A DNA stretch of 64,000 nucleotides, taken from positions 266,001-330,000 of the forward strand of contig CAHIKZ030001781.1 in NCBI GenBank assembly GCA_903632075.3, read 5' to 3'. Under the pieces are notes generated by a model. The model was given only the letters and a program-made list of their open reading frames with translations. It had not been told where the DNA came from and did no database searches. Source of the stretch: Acanthosepion pharaonis (taxonomy: Eukaryota; Mollusca; Cephalopoda; Sepiida; Sepiidae). Below, piece by piece: positions 22,314 to 34,180 of this stretch. The position numbers and the translations under genes are program-made. Position 1 is the first letter of the stretch. Each line of letters starts with the position of its first letter.

Positions 22314-23275
22314 GAACTCACCTAGTGAGTACCTGAGATAATATAAAGTCAAAGGTTTATAAATGACTAGTTCGCAAACCACTACCACACGCTGATCCTT
22401 AATCCTTAAAATAGTTTGGCACAAGGCCACAGGTAAGAGGCACCGAGTGAGGATCTAACACACTGTTTAGTAGTTAAAGAGACCAGCGCACAAGACATTA
22501 CCTCAAGCTGAGGTGCTCATTACTTAATAAGATAAAGGACGATAACTACGAGTCACCTGGTGAGGATCGAACCGACAAATCAGTAAGAATAGTCAATGAG
22601 AAGCGCCAAAACCATTACCACACGCTAATGTGCTCATTACTTAATTTGATACAAGACCACAAGTATGAGTCACCTAGTGAGGATCAAACAGGCACTTCAG
22701 TCAAAGTGACGCGCAAAACTTATTACCTAACTCTAATATGCTCATTACTTAGTTTGATACAAGGCCACAAGTAAGAGGGATCTAGGGAGGATCTGACACA
22801 CTATTAGTAATGGTGAAAGAGTCACGAAAAAAATTACCTAACACTGAGGTGCCACTTACTTTGTTTGATACAAGGCCATAAGTACAAGACACCTAGCGAG
22901 GATCAACCACACTATTCAGCATTAATGGTGAAAGAGACGCACAAAAAAATTACTTCACGCTAAAGTTTTCATTACATTGTTTGATACAAAGCCACAAGTA
23001 CGAAGCACCTAGTGAGAATCGAACGCATTATCCAGTATTAATGGTGAAAGAGATGCACAAAAACATTACTTCACGCCTAAGTGCTCATTACTTAGTTTGA
23101 TACAAGACTACAGGTACGAGGCACCTAGTGAGGATCTAACGCACTATTCGTTAGTAATGGTGGAAGAGTCGCTCAAAAACCCTTAGCTCACGCAAAGGTG
23201 CTATTTACTTTGTTTGATACCATGTCCATAATTACGAGGCACCTAGTGAGGATCAACTACACTGTTCAGTTTCTG
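22314..23275 (-). repeat. Tandem array of a tRNA-SINE-derived unit, 108-118 bp
   Basis: The landmark 'gaggatc' (or one-base variant) recurs at 22,451, 22,564, 22,681, 22,789, 22,900, 23,016, 23,132 and 23,250, giving spacings of 113, 117, 108, 111, 116, 116 and 118. A partial unit precedes at 22,314-22,340. Each unit holds 'gcacctagtgaggatcgaac' (minus-strand B box), 'ggtgaaagagacgcac', 'ttacctcacgctgaggtgct' and 'agtttgatacaaggccacaa'. The same text as a single unit is the SINE at 60,177-60,313. Units differ at many positions. Confidence 0.85.
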
Positions 23276-23369
23276 TTTTAAGGGAAATAGAAAAAAAAGG
23301 ACACTTATACTAGAAATAAGAAAGAAACATTTGAATTTTCTAGGAAAACTGATGGGGAAAAAGAATTGG

Positions 23370-23560
23370 ACATATTGTAGGCCGTCCCGCAGAAGGCGAG
23401 GAGAAGCAGTAAGTAACCTACCTAACAAGGTAAATGGATCGCATTACATGGATTGCAGGCATAGCGAAAGGGCAAACGTTACAAAGAGCTGCAAATGATA
23501 GGAAGTTGTGGAGAGCAATTGACCAGTTCACTCTACATATATGGGTTGAACAATGTGGAG
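23370..23560 (+). pseudogene. LINE ORF2 extreme C-terminus
   Basis: GRPAEG in one frame, then MDRITWIAGIAKGQTLQRAA and NDRKLWRAI in another, correspond to the last residues of RTE-type ORF2 (RGRQR..WMD.I, L..A..DR..WR). Short and frameshifted. Confidence 0.45.
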
Positions 23561-24199
23561 AGTTATTCAGACGTCGCAATTCTTTAGCAAGTCGAACTGG
23601 CAGAATCTATCCCTCTCTAAGGTCAAACCACAGCTGATGTTCTCAAGTTTGAAAGCTCGTTTTTGGTCACAGACGCATGAATATTGATTTTATCGGGTGG
23701 CGTGCGGGGCTTTCCACACTGGCGGTTGAATTCAGTTCAGGAAGTCCTTCGTCTAACGATGCTGTGTCATTAACCGCACTGCCTGCATATATAGCCATGG
23801 AGTCTGGGTCTTGTTTAACCCATTGTCCTAAGATGGCCGTTGTCTCTACAAGAAGGTTCTTCCGCACTTTGAGAGGTCTTGTTTTTAATCTTGTTTAGCA
23901 ACCCTCCTCATCAGAAAAATCTTGTAAGAAAACGGGATTAGTCCCTGGTGACCCGACCAAGCAACAGGTAATACTGTATTACATGATAGCAGGCATCACT
24001 CGACACAATTTATAGAATAAATGAGTTACTTCATTTCATGTGTTTATATCGGTCAGTTTTGTTAGTTTTTCTCGCATCGACAATAGTTCAAAATGTCCAG
24101 ACATACCAAGACGCTTCGGGTTCCAATTGAATTCTTTTAATAAACATTATTTGATTTTGATGTTAGTACTGTGTCTCGTACAGCTATTATTTTATTAGA

Positions 24200-24235
24200 A
24201 ATTATTATTATTAAGGTATTATTATTATTTTTTTC
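24200..24235. repeat. (ATT)n low-complexity tract
   Basis: Short ATT-rich run. Confidence 0.7.
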
Positions 24236-24279
24236 TGGTTTTTTGAATTTCTTTCAAAGATACATTTTCCAGTAGCAAA

Positions 24280-27165
24280 ATAAAAAAATACAGGGACTGC
24301 CATATCAATAAGGAGGCAAGTTTTTGTATTTTTTGTTTGTCAGTTGGTCTTGGAATCTTTTTCCAACCAATCCGAGGGCTCTAATCAACAGGGATTGTTG
24401 ATGTTCCCATTTGATTGTTCTGTCAGATTGTGTCCTTGTATTTTGATAGCTTTTTGAAGATCCCATAGAATGCAGTAACAGGTCCTATCTCCGTAACCGG
24501 GTCTGGGTGGTGTTCTGTACCAGTTTCTTTCAGTTTCTTTTCCGTAGAAGTTACAGATTTTCCAGTGCAGGTATTGGACGGCTCTATCATGCCGTGTTTT
24601 ATATTCAGTGGGTGTCAAAACCGTACAACCTGATACAAGATGATGAATTTGTTTCTGGATATTTATCACAGAATCTGCATTTTGGGCTAACTCAATATTT
24701 TAGTATATGTGCTTAATCATTTCTAGTTAACAAGTATTGGTCTTGTGCAGCAAGGATAAAAACTTCAGCTTTCATCTTTTAACCCTGCACTACTTAGCCA
24801 CTGAGGGGTACGGGGTTTGTCTACATCAGCTTGTTTGGTACGGGCAAAGTATTGTCCGTGAAGTGGTTTATTTTGCCATCGTTTCTGTATCTGGTCGGTT
24901 GCATTTGTCTTTTTTTCTTTTTTTAAGTATTTTGCAGTTTCAGTCGGTGTATTGTGCTTTACTTGTATTTCTGTGCCCATTTGAAACTCCATTTTGAACT
25001 TGTTGTCTTCTTTAATAACGGTGTAAAGACGCTTACTACTTTTATATTCTTTGACGCATGTCATCATCCAGTCTTCTGTAGTTTCCAGGTATCATTGAAG
25101 GCCAATTGTTATATTTTTGTAGGGCATTTCTAGTTGAAATAATCCTCTGCCTCCTTCGGATCTGGGCACATACAGACGGTCAACATCAGCTTTGGGATGA
25201 TGAATGCGGTAGCAAGTGAGAAGCTTTCTCGTTTTGGCGTCCATTCGCTTAATGTCAGCTATGGTTCAATTAAGGATTTAAAGTTACACAGGGGCAACCA
25301 AGGTTTTTATGGCTGATATTCTTTTTTTTTTTTTAGTTCAGCTCGGTATTTAGCACCAGGCGCACACGCCTGTTGTGCTCCTTTCTTAACTTCTCTTTCA
25401 TTTGGGTATGTTGTATGCCATCTCCTTCGCTAATTCCTAGGTTTTCACAGGCTTCCTCTTGTTCCATTTCCCTAATCTTTGTGTCAAAATCTAAATCTAT
25501 TGACTGTGTTTCTGTAATTCTCTCTTTCTTGAATGTTACTCTTGCACATTTATCTAATCCGAAATCCATATCTATGTCGACACTGAAACATTTTACAATA
25601 TTGAGGAGGCCCTTCAACTGATTGTCGTTTTTGCCAAAGAGTTTGAGATCATCCATGTAGAGTACGTGATTGAATATTTTTTGTCTAGTTTGTAACCAAA
25701 GATACTGTTTTTTAGTTCATGCGTAAGTGGGATTAAGGACAAACAAAACAGAAGGGGTAAGAGGCAGTCTCTTTGAAAGATTCCCCGTCAGATATTCAAA
25801 CGGTTTGAGATGGCAGTGCTTCCGGTGTGATTTAGGTATAGTGTGGTGTTCCACAATCCCATGCTGTTCTTAAGGAAATTTACTACCACAGGGGAGACTT
25901 TGTACATTTCCAAAGTCTTAAGTATCCAAGAGTGTGGTACATTATCAAAGGCTTTACGATAATCAATCCACGCAGCGCTAAGATTTCTGCATTGTCCCCT
26001 GCAATTTTTCAGGATCATTTTGTTTATCAGTAGTTGATCTTTGCAGCCATATAAACCTCTCCTGTATCCCTTCTGTTCCAGTGGAAGAATGTTGTTTGCT
26101 TCGGAAAAAAAGAGAAAGTTTGGTTCGTCAGGACAGACATTTGATAAACTGGTATACAGTGGTTAAGGGCATAATTTGTTGGCCTATAATTTTTCGGATC
26201 ATCGTTTTTGGCATGAGATATGTAATCCGGGATTACATTGGGATTATTTATAAGCGTTGATAGAGATTTTGGTTTTATGGATTGATGAGAGATGTTAAAG
26301 CCACCTTGTCATTTCCTGGGGATTCCCATCTTGGGGATTTCGTTAGAGCTTGCCTAACATTATCTGTGGTTATATTTTAACACTCTTGCATAGGTGTATC
26401 CAGCATTCGTTCTTCCTCAGGTCAGATCCACTCTGCATTTATGTTATATTCTTTTGGTCTGCTCCATATATTCTCCCAAAATGTCTGCACATTGTCAATA
26501 GATGGTGGCTTTTCGACATGTGTTTTACCAATTTCCCTGAAAAATTTAAGGTCTGTTTGGAATATTTTATTTTAGCGATAGAACCTGCACTGTTTTTCTT
26601 ATCATCTTGTTCTCTGAGCCTTTAACTGAAGTTTCTCTTTCAGCATTTCTTTGATTGATGGAATTTCAATTAGGGATTTAATTTTATATTTCCGCTTGAT
26701 CTTGCATTTGCGTGCGGAAATATTAGGGTTTCTAGTGAGGCTCATCTAATATAAAAAGCTCACATATGATTTCCCTTATTTCTAGCATCAGTTTTGCCTT
26801 CCAAGATGGCTCTCTATATATGCCAATTTTTTAATGTCATGATCCCAAGCTTCCCAGTAGCTGCTAAAGCTGTGGCATATTTGATGTTGTTAACTTCTGT
26901 GATATGTTATGGTGGTGAATCTGTTAACAGTGATTCCAGAGCAGTGTTGTATATTTGCACAATGTGCATATTGGAATTCGTCATATGAATTTTTGGGAGC
27001 TGGTCTCTGTCTGACAATTGTGTGAGGGTCACTCTGCTGAGTACTTGAATGACGTTGTTTTTCGCTTCGGTGATTTCAGCTTTGTGGTTTTCAAGGAAAT
27101 CTAACTTAATGTAGCTGAATTCATTTTCAGTGACATCGTCAGGATAACAGGAGGCCATCATGTCA
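24280..27165 (-). pseudogene. R2/R4-type LINE (restriction-like endonuclease), copy 1
   Basis: One degraded ORF on the minus strand. Order from 27,165 downward: N-terminal region (27,161-26,907), a decayed linker, RT core with AAWIDYRKAFDNVPHSWILK (motif A, catalytic D; 25,960s) and LYLNHTGS, then MDDLKLFGK with the Y-x-DD box (25,640s), FGLDKCARVTFKK, then SEGGRG (25,160s), NKPLHGQYFARTKQADVDKP (24,850s) and the zinc-knuckle part HHLVSGCTVL followed by ICNFYGKETERNWY. The restriction-like nuclease segment at the 3' end is rearranged (LLIDMAVP lies after, not before, the TIPV..GALGLVGK segment). Many stops and frameshifts. Confidence 0.8.
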
Positions 27166-27169
27166 CAGG

Positions 27170-28125
27170 TAGATTCTTCAACTTTTTTTCCCGGGAAGTT
27201 ATTTCGTATTTCATTTGTTTTTTTGTTTTTTTTTTGTTTTTACCTTATCCTCTGTCATATTATTTATTTCTACTTTTATCTCTTTACAGTTTAAAAGATG
27301 GGTTATAGTATTCTGTCTTATTAAATTTTATCTTATCTATACATTTGAAGTCATTCTTTTATTTTTATTAATTATTATTGTCCCTGCGGACATTGGCAAT
27401 TATTATTTAAATTGATGATGAAAACTAAGTTTATCAATGAGATATCCAGATATTATGATGTTATGAGTTTAAATGCATAAATAAATTATAATAATAATGA
27501 TAATTTGGGTTTTTGAATGCAGGGAAGAATGATAAAAATGACTTTTGATTGGATCTTGAAAGACCATTGATATTCGTTTTCTTTTTATTAAGAATTTCAA
27601 ATACAATGAATTGGTCCAAGGTTGGGAATAACCAGGTTTACGATTATCCCTAGTGTCTCTTATATTTTAGGATAAATTGTTTGTTCCAGAAAATTTTTTC
27701 GGGCCCCAGACTGGTTCCTCTCTGAGGACGGCCCTTATCATCTCATAACGACAAAAGATTAATTTATGTGGAACTGTGCGTTTTATCCGAAAAACGTTCA
27801 AAAATTAATTATGAAATTACCAGCATTACGACGACACACAACTAGAGCATTTTCACATAATGAGATTGGTAACGGATGGGGAATAAATTGTGGCAATATG
27901 ATACAGTTTATTTTGTTAATTTAAATAGGCGCAGAATTAAAATTAAATAATAATTATAATAATATATTACAAAATAATGAAAAAAAACTAAAAATAAATT
28001 TTTGAAATTAGATACAGAAAAATGGAATATAAACTATCAGGTCAAATATCACCAAATTAATTTGAGTTATTCAAACCCCGAAAAAAAAATGGGTTTGTCA
28101 ATATGAAAAAATGAAACCGAACGTT
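27170..28125. other. AT-rich sequence between LINE copies
   Basis: No recognised feature. It could be a highly decayed part of a LINE copy, but no frame supports that. Confidence 0.45.
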
Positions 28126-28126
28126 T

Positions 28127-28240
28127 TATTCTTGCTGCACAGGAAAAATGAAAATGTAAATTATCAAACATATACTAAAATATAAATTTGTTAGCCCAAA
28201 ATTACATATTGATAAATATCCAGAACACATGCATATATTT
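28127..28240 (+). pseudogene. R2/R4-type LINE fragment, copy 3 (highly decayed)
   Basis: 'ttattcttgctgcacaggaa', then 'cacatatactaaaatat'-like text and 'gataaatatccagaacaca' align over ~110 bp with 29,342-29,460 of copy 2. Many C/G positions have become A/T, so this is the oldest of the three copies. Confidence 0.7.
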
Positions 28241-28925
28241 TGGTTACTTATTGTCATGCATTAAAAAAAGGAGGAGAAGTGGGCCAAATTTTGGACGGAA
28301 GGTTCAACATCTTGAGGAATGTGGGACAAATAGAAAATTAATTTAAAGTTTAAGGAAAAAAAAAAGGAAAAATTAATTTTACAATTAGTGAGAAAAAATG
28401 AAAGAATTAAAAATTGAAATGACCTCAAACTTTTGTTTTAGACTTTTTTTGAAAAAAAGAAGACTGTGAATTTTGTTGAATGAAATCAAAAAACTATCAA
28501 AAAAATTTTCATTATTAAATGAAATAAAATTTAAAAAAAATTATATTTGAAGGATCAAATTAAAATTTTCCAATGTTGGGAACCTTTTCAGTAACTCTTT
28601 GATTGATACTTAATGAGCCCATATATTAAGAAATATAAAAATGTTAATTTTACAATTTTGGTTGCTTCATCTATGGAAAATATGTGTGATTTTAGACAAA
28701 AAAAGGCTCAGTATTTTCAGGGAAAAAAATAAATACATTTTCAATTTGGTGGAAAAATATATAAAATAGAAAAAAAAAAATTATAATAATTATTATAATA
28801 TTATAATAACAAAATTTTATTTTACAAGATTTCTGAAATTAAAAACTGACCTTTCTGAAATTGGAAAACAATGGAGGACCGAAGGTTAGAAATGGCGTCA
28901 TACAAATTTTCGTTAAAAAAAAAAA
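28241..28925. other. AT-rich sequence between LINE copies
   Basis: A-rich; nothing recognised. Confidence 0.45.
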
Positions 28926-28929
28926 AAAT

Positions 28930-29925
28930 GTTCCCAGATCCGAAGGAGGCAGAGGATTAGTTCAACTAGAACTGTAAAAAAACTACAACAATTGGCCTCC
29001 AAAGATATTTGGAAACTACAGAAGACTGGATGATGTTATTTTTCAAGGAACATGAAAATAATAAGCGTCTCTAAAGTAATGAAAAAGCCAACAAATTCAA
29101 TTTTGGAGTTTCAAATGGGCGAAATAATGCACGTTAACAATAAAAAATACACCGGCTGATGATGTTGTAAAAATACCTAAAAAAAGACAGCAAAGATGAA
29201 TGCAACCGACCAGATACAGAAGCAATGGCAAGATAAACCGCTTCATGGCCAATACTCTGCCCGTACCAAACAAGCTGACGTAGACAAAACCCGTACCCAT
29301 CAGTTTTTACGTAGTGAAGGGTTGAAAGCGGAAACTGAAGGTTTTATCCTTGCTGCACAGGACAAATGATTGCTAACTAGGAATTATCAAGCACATATAC
29401 TAAAATATTGTGTCAGCCCAAAATGCAGATTCTGTGATAAATATCCAGAAACGATTGATCATCTTGTATCAGGTTGTACGGTGTTGGCACCCACTGAATA
29501 TAAAACCCGACATGACAGAGTGGGCCAATATCTGCACTGGAAAATCTGCAACTTCTACGGGAAGAAAACTGAAAGAAACTGGTATGAACACCACCCAGAC
29601 CCGGTTACGGAGATAGGACCTGTTACAATTCTATGGGATTACACAATACACACTGACAGAACAATCAAAGGCCAACCGGCCAGATATTGTTATTAAAGAC
29701 CACAAACAAAAACGGTGCCTCCTTATTGATATGGCAGTCCCTGCTGACTGCAATGTATCTTTGAAGATATTCAAAAAGTTGTCAAAATACAAGGACCTTG
29801 AAATAGAAATCTCGAAAATGTGGCATATGGGAACATCAACAATCCCTGTTGTAGTTGGAGCCCTAGGACTGGTTGGAAAAGTTGCAGGACTAAAAAGATT
29901 TGCCCAGTCAAGGAGATAAAAAAAA
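28930..29925 (+). pseudogene. R2/R4-type LINE C-terminus with restriction-like endonuclease, copy 2
   Basis: In order: PEGGRGLVQLEL (28,940s), NKPLHGQYSARTKQADVD (29,230s), the zinc knuckle CRFCDKYPETIDHLVSGC (CX2CX8HX4C; 29,430-29,480), ICNFYGKKTERNWYEHHPD, and after one frameshift NRPDIVIKD...LLIDMAVP, which fits the (K/R)PD-X12-14-D signature of the restriction-like endonuclease of R2/R4/NeSL LINEs (here PD-X14-D). The end reads TIPVVVGALGLVGK. The nuclease cuts the target DNA to prime reverse transcription. The N-terminus and RT core are absent. Confidence 0.85.
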
Positions 29926-29980
29926 TTATTATTATTATTATTATTATTATTGTTGTTGCTGTTGTTGTCGTCGTCGTCGC
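29926..29980. repeat. (TTA)n(TTG)n(TCG)n compound repeat at LINE 3' end
   Basis: Triplet repeat starting immediately after the LINE coding end, probably grown from the element's 3' tail. Confidence 0.9.
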
Positions 29981-30069
29981 CGTACTGCCAATCCTCATAA
30001 ATAATAGACTATTCTGTTTTGATTGCAAGGAAAGATGGAAAACACTCCTCGGAGACACTGTTTCGTTTC

Positions 30070-30945
30070 ACTGAGAAAGAGATGGAAAGAAAGAAAGAAA
30101 AACAGAAAAAGACAGTGTTAGCGATAACACTCTTTGTTTAACGCTTGCTTCCGTGTAATAGAAAAAATTCTCAATTTCAAATCTTTTTATTTGTACCCTC
30201 TTACTTCTTAGAATAATGAACAGCATTCATATTTATGATTGTTATTATTTTGTTAAAGTTGTTAAACTCAAATACTTAACGATACAAGAGGAGAATTTCC
30301 ACGGGTATTTTAGAGTCGTGGCATTTGCAAGTAGCTTATTCAATCATAAACCTAAGAATTAAGATTCATCAGAAATTTAAAATGCTATAACCGTGAAATT
30401 TTCGAGGAACTTTCTACTTATTATTATTATTATTATTTGTGCGTTGTGTTTTAAAGTATTAAAAGCAAGCATTTTTGTTGTGATAATTAAGAGTCATCTA
30501 AATGTCTAGCCTGATCAAATTAATGGGCTTTGTTGGCCACTTCCTTGACTTGCAAACCAAATTGATTCAATAGATTCAAGTTGATTTAATTATAAACCTC
30601 TGTGTTAAACGTCTGCTCAATGCTACTCTTTCCATTTCCGCTTGAGATATGATAACCCAGACGAGTTCAGGTACGTGACTTGTTATTCATTCTGAGTTCT
30701 TCATTTACAGATGTTTAGGTCATATAAATTCCTTTAAAATGGTCACGCTATGCCGAACATGAGTTTTAAACGTTCTTTCAAATATCAAAAATTACCGGCA
30801 GTTGTGTGTTTTTATTTTCTTCCAAGTATTGGCGGACGACTCTCAAATAAATGTTTAAGGATTACGTGAAACTTAACAAGGATAACGCATTGATATTCCT
30901 ATGTGGCCTACTTAGAGACACGATGAGGAGGGTACCTCTTCTAAT
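30070..30945. other. Unassigned sequence
   Basis: Nothing recognised except a short ATT run at 30,418-30,436. Confidence 0.5.
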
Positions 30946-30949
30946 ATAA

Positions 30950-31052
30950 TGCTTAGTAATCTGATCTTGCAGATTATTGTTACACTGAGTATTACACACT
31001 GTGTTTTTTTATGCTGCCTACACTACGTGGATGATATGTTTATAAAAATATG

Positions 31053-31053
<1 letters not shown>
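30950..31053 (+). pseudogene. Possible Penelope-like RT fragment (YVDD box)
   Basis: The frame ends LCCLHYVDDMFIKI just before the TA tract. YVDD followed by hydrophobic residues fits RT motif C of Penelope-like elements (YVDDTF). The GIY-YIG part of such an element lies on the other side of the TA tract. Confidence 0.45.

Positions 31054-31112
<59 letters not shown>
31054..31112. repeat. Compound (TA)n(TG)n microsatellite
   Basis: TA tract then about 16 bp of TG, located between RT-like and GIY-YIG-like Penelope sequence. Confidence 0.95.
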
Positions 31113-31113
<1 letters not shown>

Positions 31114-31420
31114 AATGTAGCTGTGGACTCGACTACATAGGGAGGACTTCCCAGCGTTGGGATTTTAGAATAAAACAACATTTACCTCCCAGAATTTTTA
31201 ATCTGGCCTCAAGCAATACATCCGGGTCATCGATCGCTCAACATGTCATTAATAGCAGGAACTGTGTTACAGGCTTTAGTGTTGACCGTTTTTCAATTCT
31301 GTTTCGGTCACACCCATATCATCTCAAGGTTCTGGAGTCCCTTTATATCAGATCCCGCAAGCCTTCTCTCTGTAAACAGAGGGATTGGTTGCTGGGACTG
31401 AATATTTTTAGTCTCTAGTT
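31113..31420 (+). pseudogene. Penelope-like GIY-YIG endonuclease fragment
   Basis: The open frame after the TG tract reads CSCGLDYIGRTSQRWDFRIK (YIGRT, the YIG half with its arginine), then SSIAQHVINSRNC, SVDRFSILFRS, HLKVLESLYIRSRKPSLCKQ. This is the order of the GIY-YIG domain and tail in Penelope-like elements. About 100 codons without a stop, so less decayed than the other copies. The GIY half is lost into the microsatellite. Confidence 0.75.
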
Positions 31421-31652
31421 TCCTTGGAAGAATTTTCTTTTTCTCCCCACTTCATTAGCCCATTCTATTAATTGATTTACACGATTTTAATTCCCAGAAT
31501 AAGCTTGATAAACTGGGACGAAACCGGGTGTTTTTTTAGTCTTATTAATTTGCATCAAATATGCCTTGTACTTTAAACAAGAAATTACACTTGTTCCTTG
31601 CCTGAGTGTGCGCATTTTTTTACTTAAAACTGTGGTGTTGTCTTTACAGTAC

Positions 31653-31654
<2 letters not shown>

Positions 31655-31714
<60 letters not shown>
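31655..31714. repeat. (TA)n microsatellite
   Basis: About 60 bp of TA at the left edge of a 466-bp tandem duplication. Confidence 0.97.
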
Positions 31715-31718
<4 letters not shown>

Positions 31719-32510
31719 ACGTACATGAGAAACTATATACTACTAAGTTTATAAAAAAAATAAAGTTTACTAAATCAGAGAAATGAATTAGCTATTTTTG
31801 CCTTAATTGTCATAAGTTTTACTTAAATAATATTTAAATATAAAATTTTAAAAATCGTAATATACATACTTATACTTGATATGGAAAAATAATTTTATTT
31901 ACTGTAAGTAATTCTAATACATTTACTTCTTTTAAAAAGAAATATAGTCTATTAAAACTAACAGTGAAAATATTTTAAAGTTGTATTTAAAATTGTAGTT
32001 AACTATAACGAATTCTAACCTAAGCATCTTTTAAAATTGTAATTAAATAAAACGTATTCTAACTTAAAGACCTCCCTCTAAGTACTACAAGCACTTAAAA
32101 GAATCCAATAAAACACCTACAGTAAAATGAAATTAATATGAAAAGCTAGAAGATGTAAGCTTTTGAATGACCCATGTCCTTTGTACTTACATGAGAAACA
32201 ATATATTACTAGGTTTATATAAAAAATAAAAGTTTACTAAATCAGTGAAATCAATTAGCTATATTTGCCGTCATTGTCATAAATTTTACTTAAATAATAT
32301 TTAAATATAATTTAAAAGAAAAAAAATTGTTACCTAATAATATACATACTTATACTTGATGTGAAAATAATTCTACATACTGTAAGGGATTCTCATACAT
32401 TTACTTGTTCTTAAAAGAAATATAGTATATCAAAAATTAAAAGTGAAAATATTTTTCAAATCGTAGTTAAATAAAACGTATTCTAACCTAAACAACCCCC
32501 AAAAATCTTT
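31715..32510. repeat. Tandem duplication, period about 466 bp
   Basis: 'ttgtacgtacatgagaaact' (31,715) and 'ttgtacttacatgagaaaca' (32,181) start two units that align through 'aaagtttactaaatcag', 'cttaaataatatttaaatat', 'atacatacttatacttgat' and 'cgtattctaacctaa'-like text. The second unit is shorter at its end. Diverged, AT-rich, no coding sequence. Confidence 0.85.
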
Positions 32511-32928
32511 AAATATACAAATAGAAAAAAATGCCGTAAGGATTTTTACCGTTAACAATTAAAAAATTAAAAAAATCCAGACGACATGCATTTAACGGAT
32601 GTCAGATTTCATTGAAAAATACATCCCTACCCCTACCAAAATGTAACTAATAACTGATACATCAAAATACAGCGATAATGAACATGCAAACACCCCTCGT
32701 CTGGTTGAATTGGATTTTTTTGTATCCTTGGAAACGTGAATTATGATTTTTGCTGTGTCTTTAAAACCCAGTAATTTTAAAAGTTACTCCAAAATTAGCT
32801 TGAGGAGGAAATGGAACTAATGTCTTTAATTTAATTACAAAATTAAATTCAGAGCTTTCAGCTAAAATTTTTGAAACATGGTTAGAACTGTGTAGCGAAA
32901 AAAAAAACGATATTTTAACTCAATTAAT

Positions 32929-32981
<53 letters not shown>

Positions 32982-33655
32982 TGATTTATTGCTTAGTTGT
33001 GGCATAAAGTTGAATGTAAGGAACGCCCGTGTTGGCCTTGTTCAAATTGAAAATTAACAAAAATATAACGTCTTGAAAAGTATGTTACTTGAAGCTTTTA
33101 TATTTTTATTACGAATTAGCAGAAAGGAAAAGTATTGTAAATGAAATCAGTGCACGCTGATTTTGAAAGGGAGCGTAATCGTTAAGCCGGACATATCTCC
33201 CACCCTGTCACCAGTTTACAGTGTTTTAAGTTAACGAATTTTGCAGATAAAAAAATCACGTACATATGCACTGTTTACTTGAAAATCATATTTACAAACA
33301 CTGCAGAGTGTATATTGTATTGTTATAACCGTGGAATTAATTTTCCATTCGAATGCGTCGGGAAAGACGGAAGTTGAAGTATACGCTTCATGCAAGCCTC
33401 TTTTTTCAGTCATTAACAGTGTCATTTTTACAGTTTGCCGTTTTTTTTACGTAAAATTAGCATGGGACCAGGTTCTCCAAATGGGGTCCTCGTCTTGGAC
33501 CCCTGATAAAATAAAAATAACGATATAAGAACCAAGGAGTTTTTTTTTTGTTTGTTTTTTTATTATTATTATTATTATTTTCAGATGTAATGGGGCTCCT
33601 TTGAAGTAACTTGAAAAAAATTACAGCATTTGTGTCCCTCGTGTGAGAGTGAACA
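32511..33655. other. Unassigned AT-rich sequence with one TA tract
   Basis: (TA)n at 32,934-32,980. The phrase 'ttggccttgttcaaattg' at about 33,033 echoes the SINE family of 3,850/4,808. Otherwise nothing recognised. Confidence 0.5.
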
Positions 33656-34180
33656 TTTTAATTTGTTTGAGCCACACAAATGTCAGTTACTCATTGGGGG
33701 TCGAACTCACTAGTAAAGTAATTAATCTTATTTCTTGAATCAATCTCATATCATTTTCAAATTCTACGTACCGTCAGAACGTAAACGGTCGTGATACTCT
33801 ACAGCCTCCTTTTCTTTAGTATTTGTGATTTGTCGTGAATCTTGGAAAAGTTATTCAAGTTGCCCATTTTTTTTCCACAGTTTGGAACACGCAATAACTC
33901 TTTTCTTATAATGGCTACCACACGAGACCAGAAAGCCAAGTCAGCCATTTTGCTTAATCTATAGCTATAAAAGAGATAGATAAATTAATTTCAGCAAAAG
34001 AAATTAACGCAGCAGCCGAAACCGGAATTTGAACTCAGCACGCTAATTTCACTTTCCGCGCCGATAATCGCTACGCTACCTGCAAACTCAGCGTGGCATT
34101 ACAGTAATTTGACCCTCGATGAGGATCAAACTCGCTGTACCGATTTGCCAACCGTCACTCCATGAAAAGTGAAGCTTGTT
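33655..34180 (-). repeat. Cluster of tRNA-SINE-like heads
   Basis: Minus-strand B-box-like motifs occur three times: 'gagttcgaccccc' (near 33,700), 'gagttcaaattccgg' (near 34,030, with an A-box-like 'tagcgtagcgattatc' upstream) and 'gtttgatcctcatcg' (near 34,125). All are diverged; tails are not defined. Confidence 0.4.

Noticed and set aside
22314..23275. Regular short repeats as a possible CRISPR array
   Set aside because: The whole ~115-bp unit repeats without unique spacers, it is SINE-derived, and the genome is eukaryotic.
26350..26625. Plus-strand open frame of 91 codons
   Set aside because: Antisense to the R2/R4-type LINE copy 1, whose reading direction is minus.
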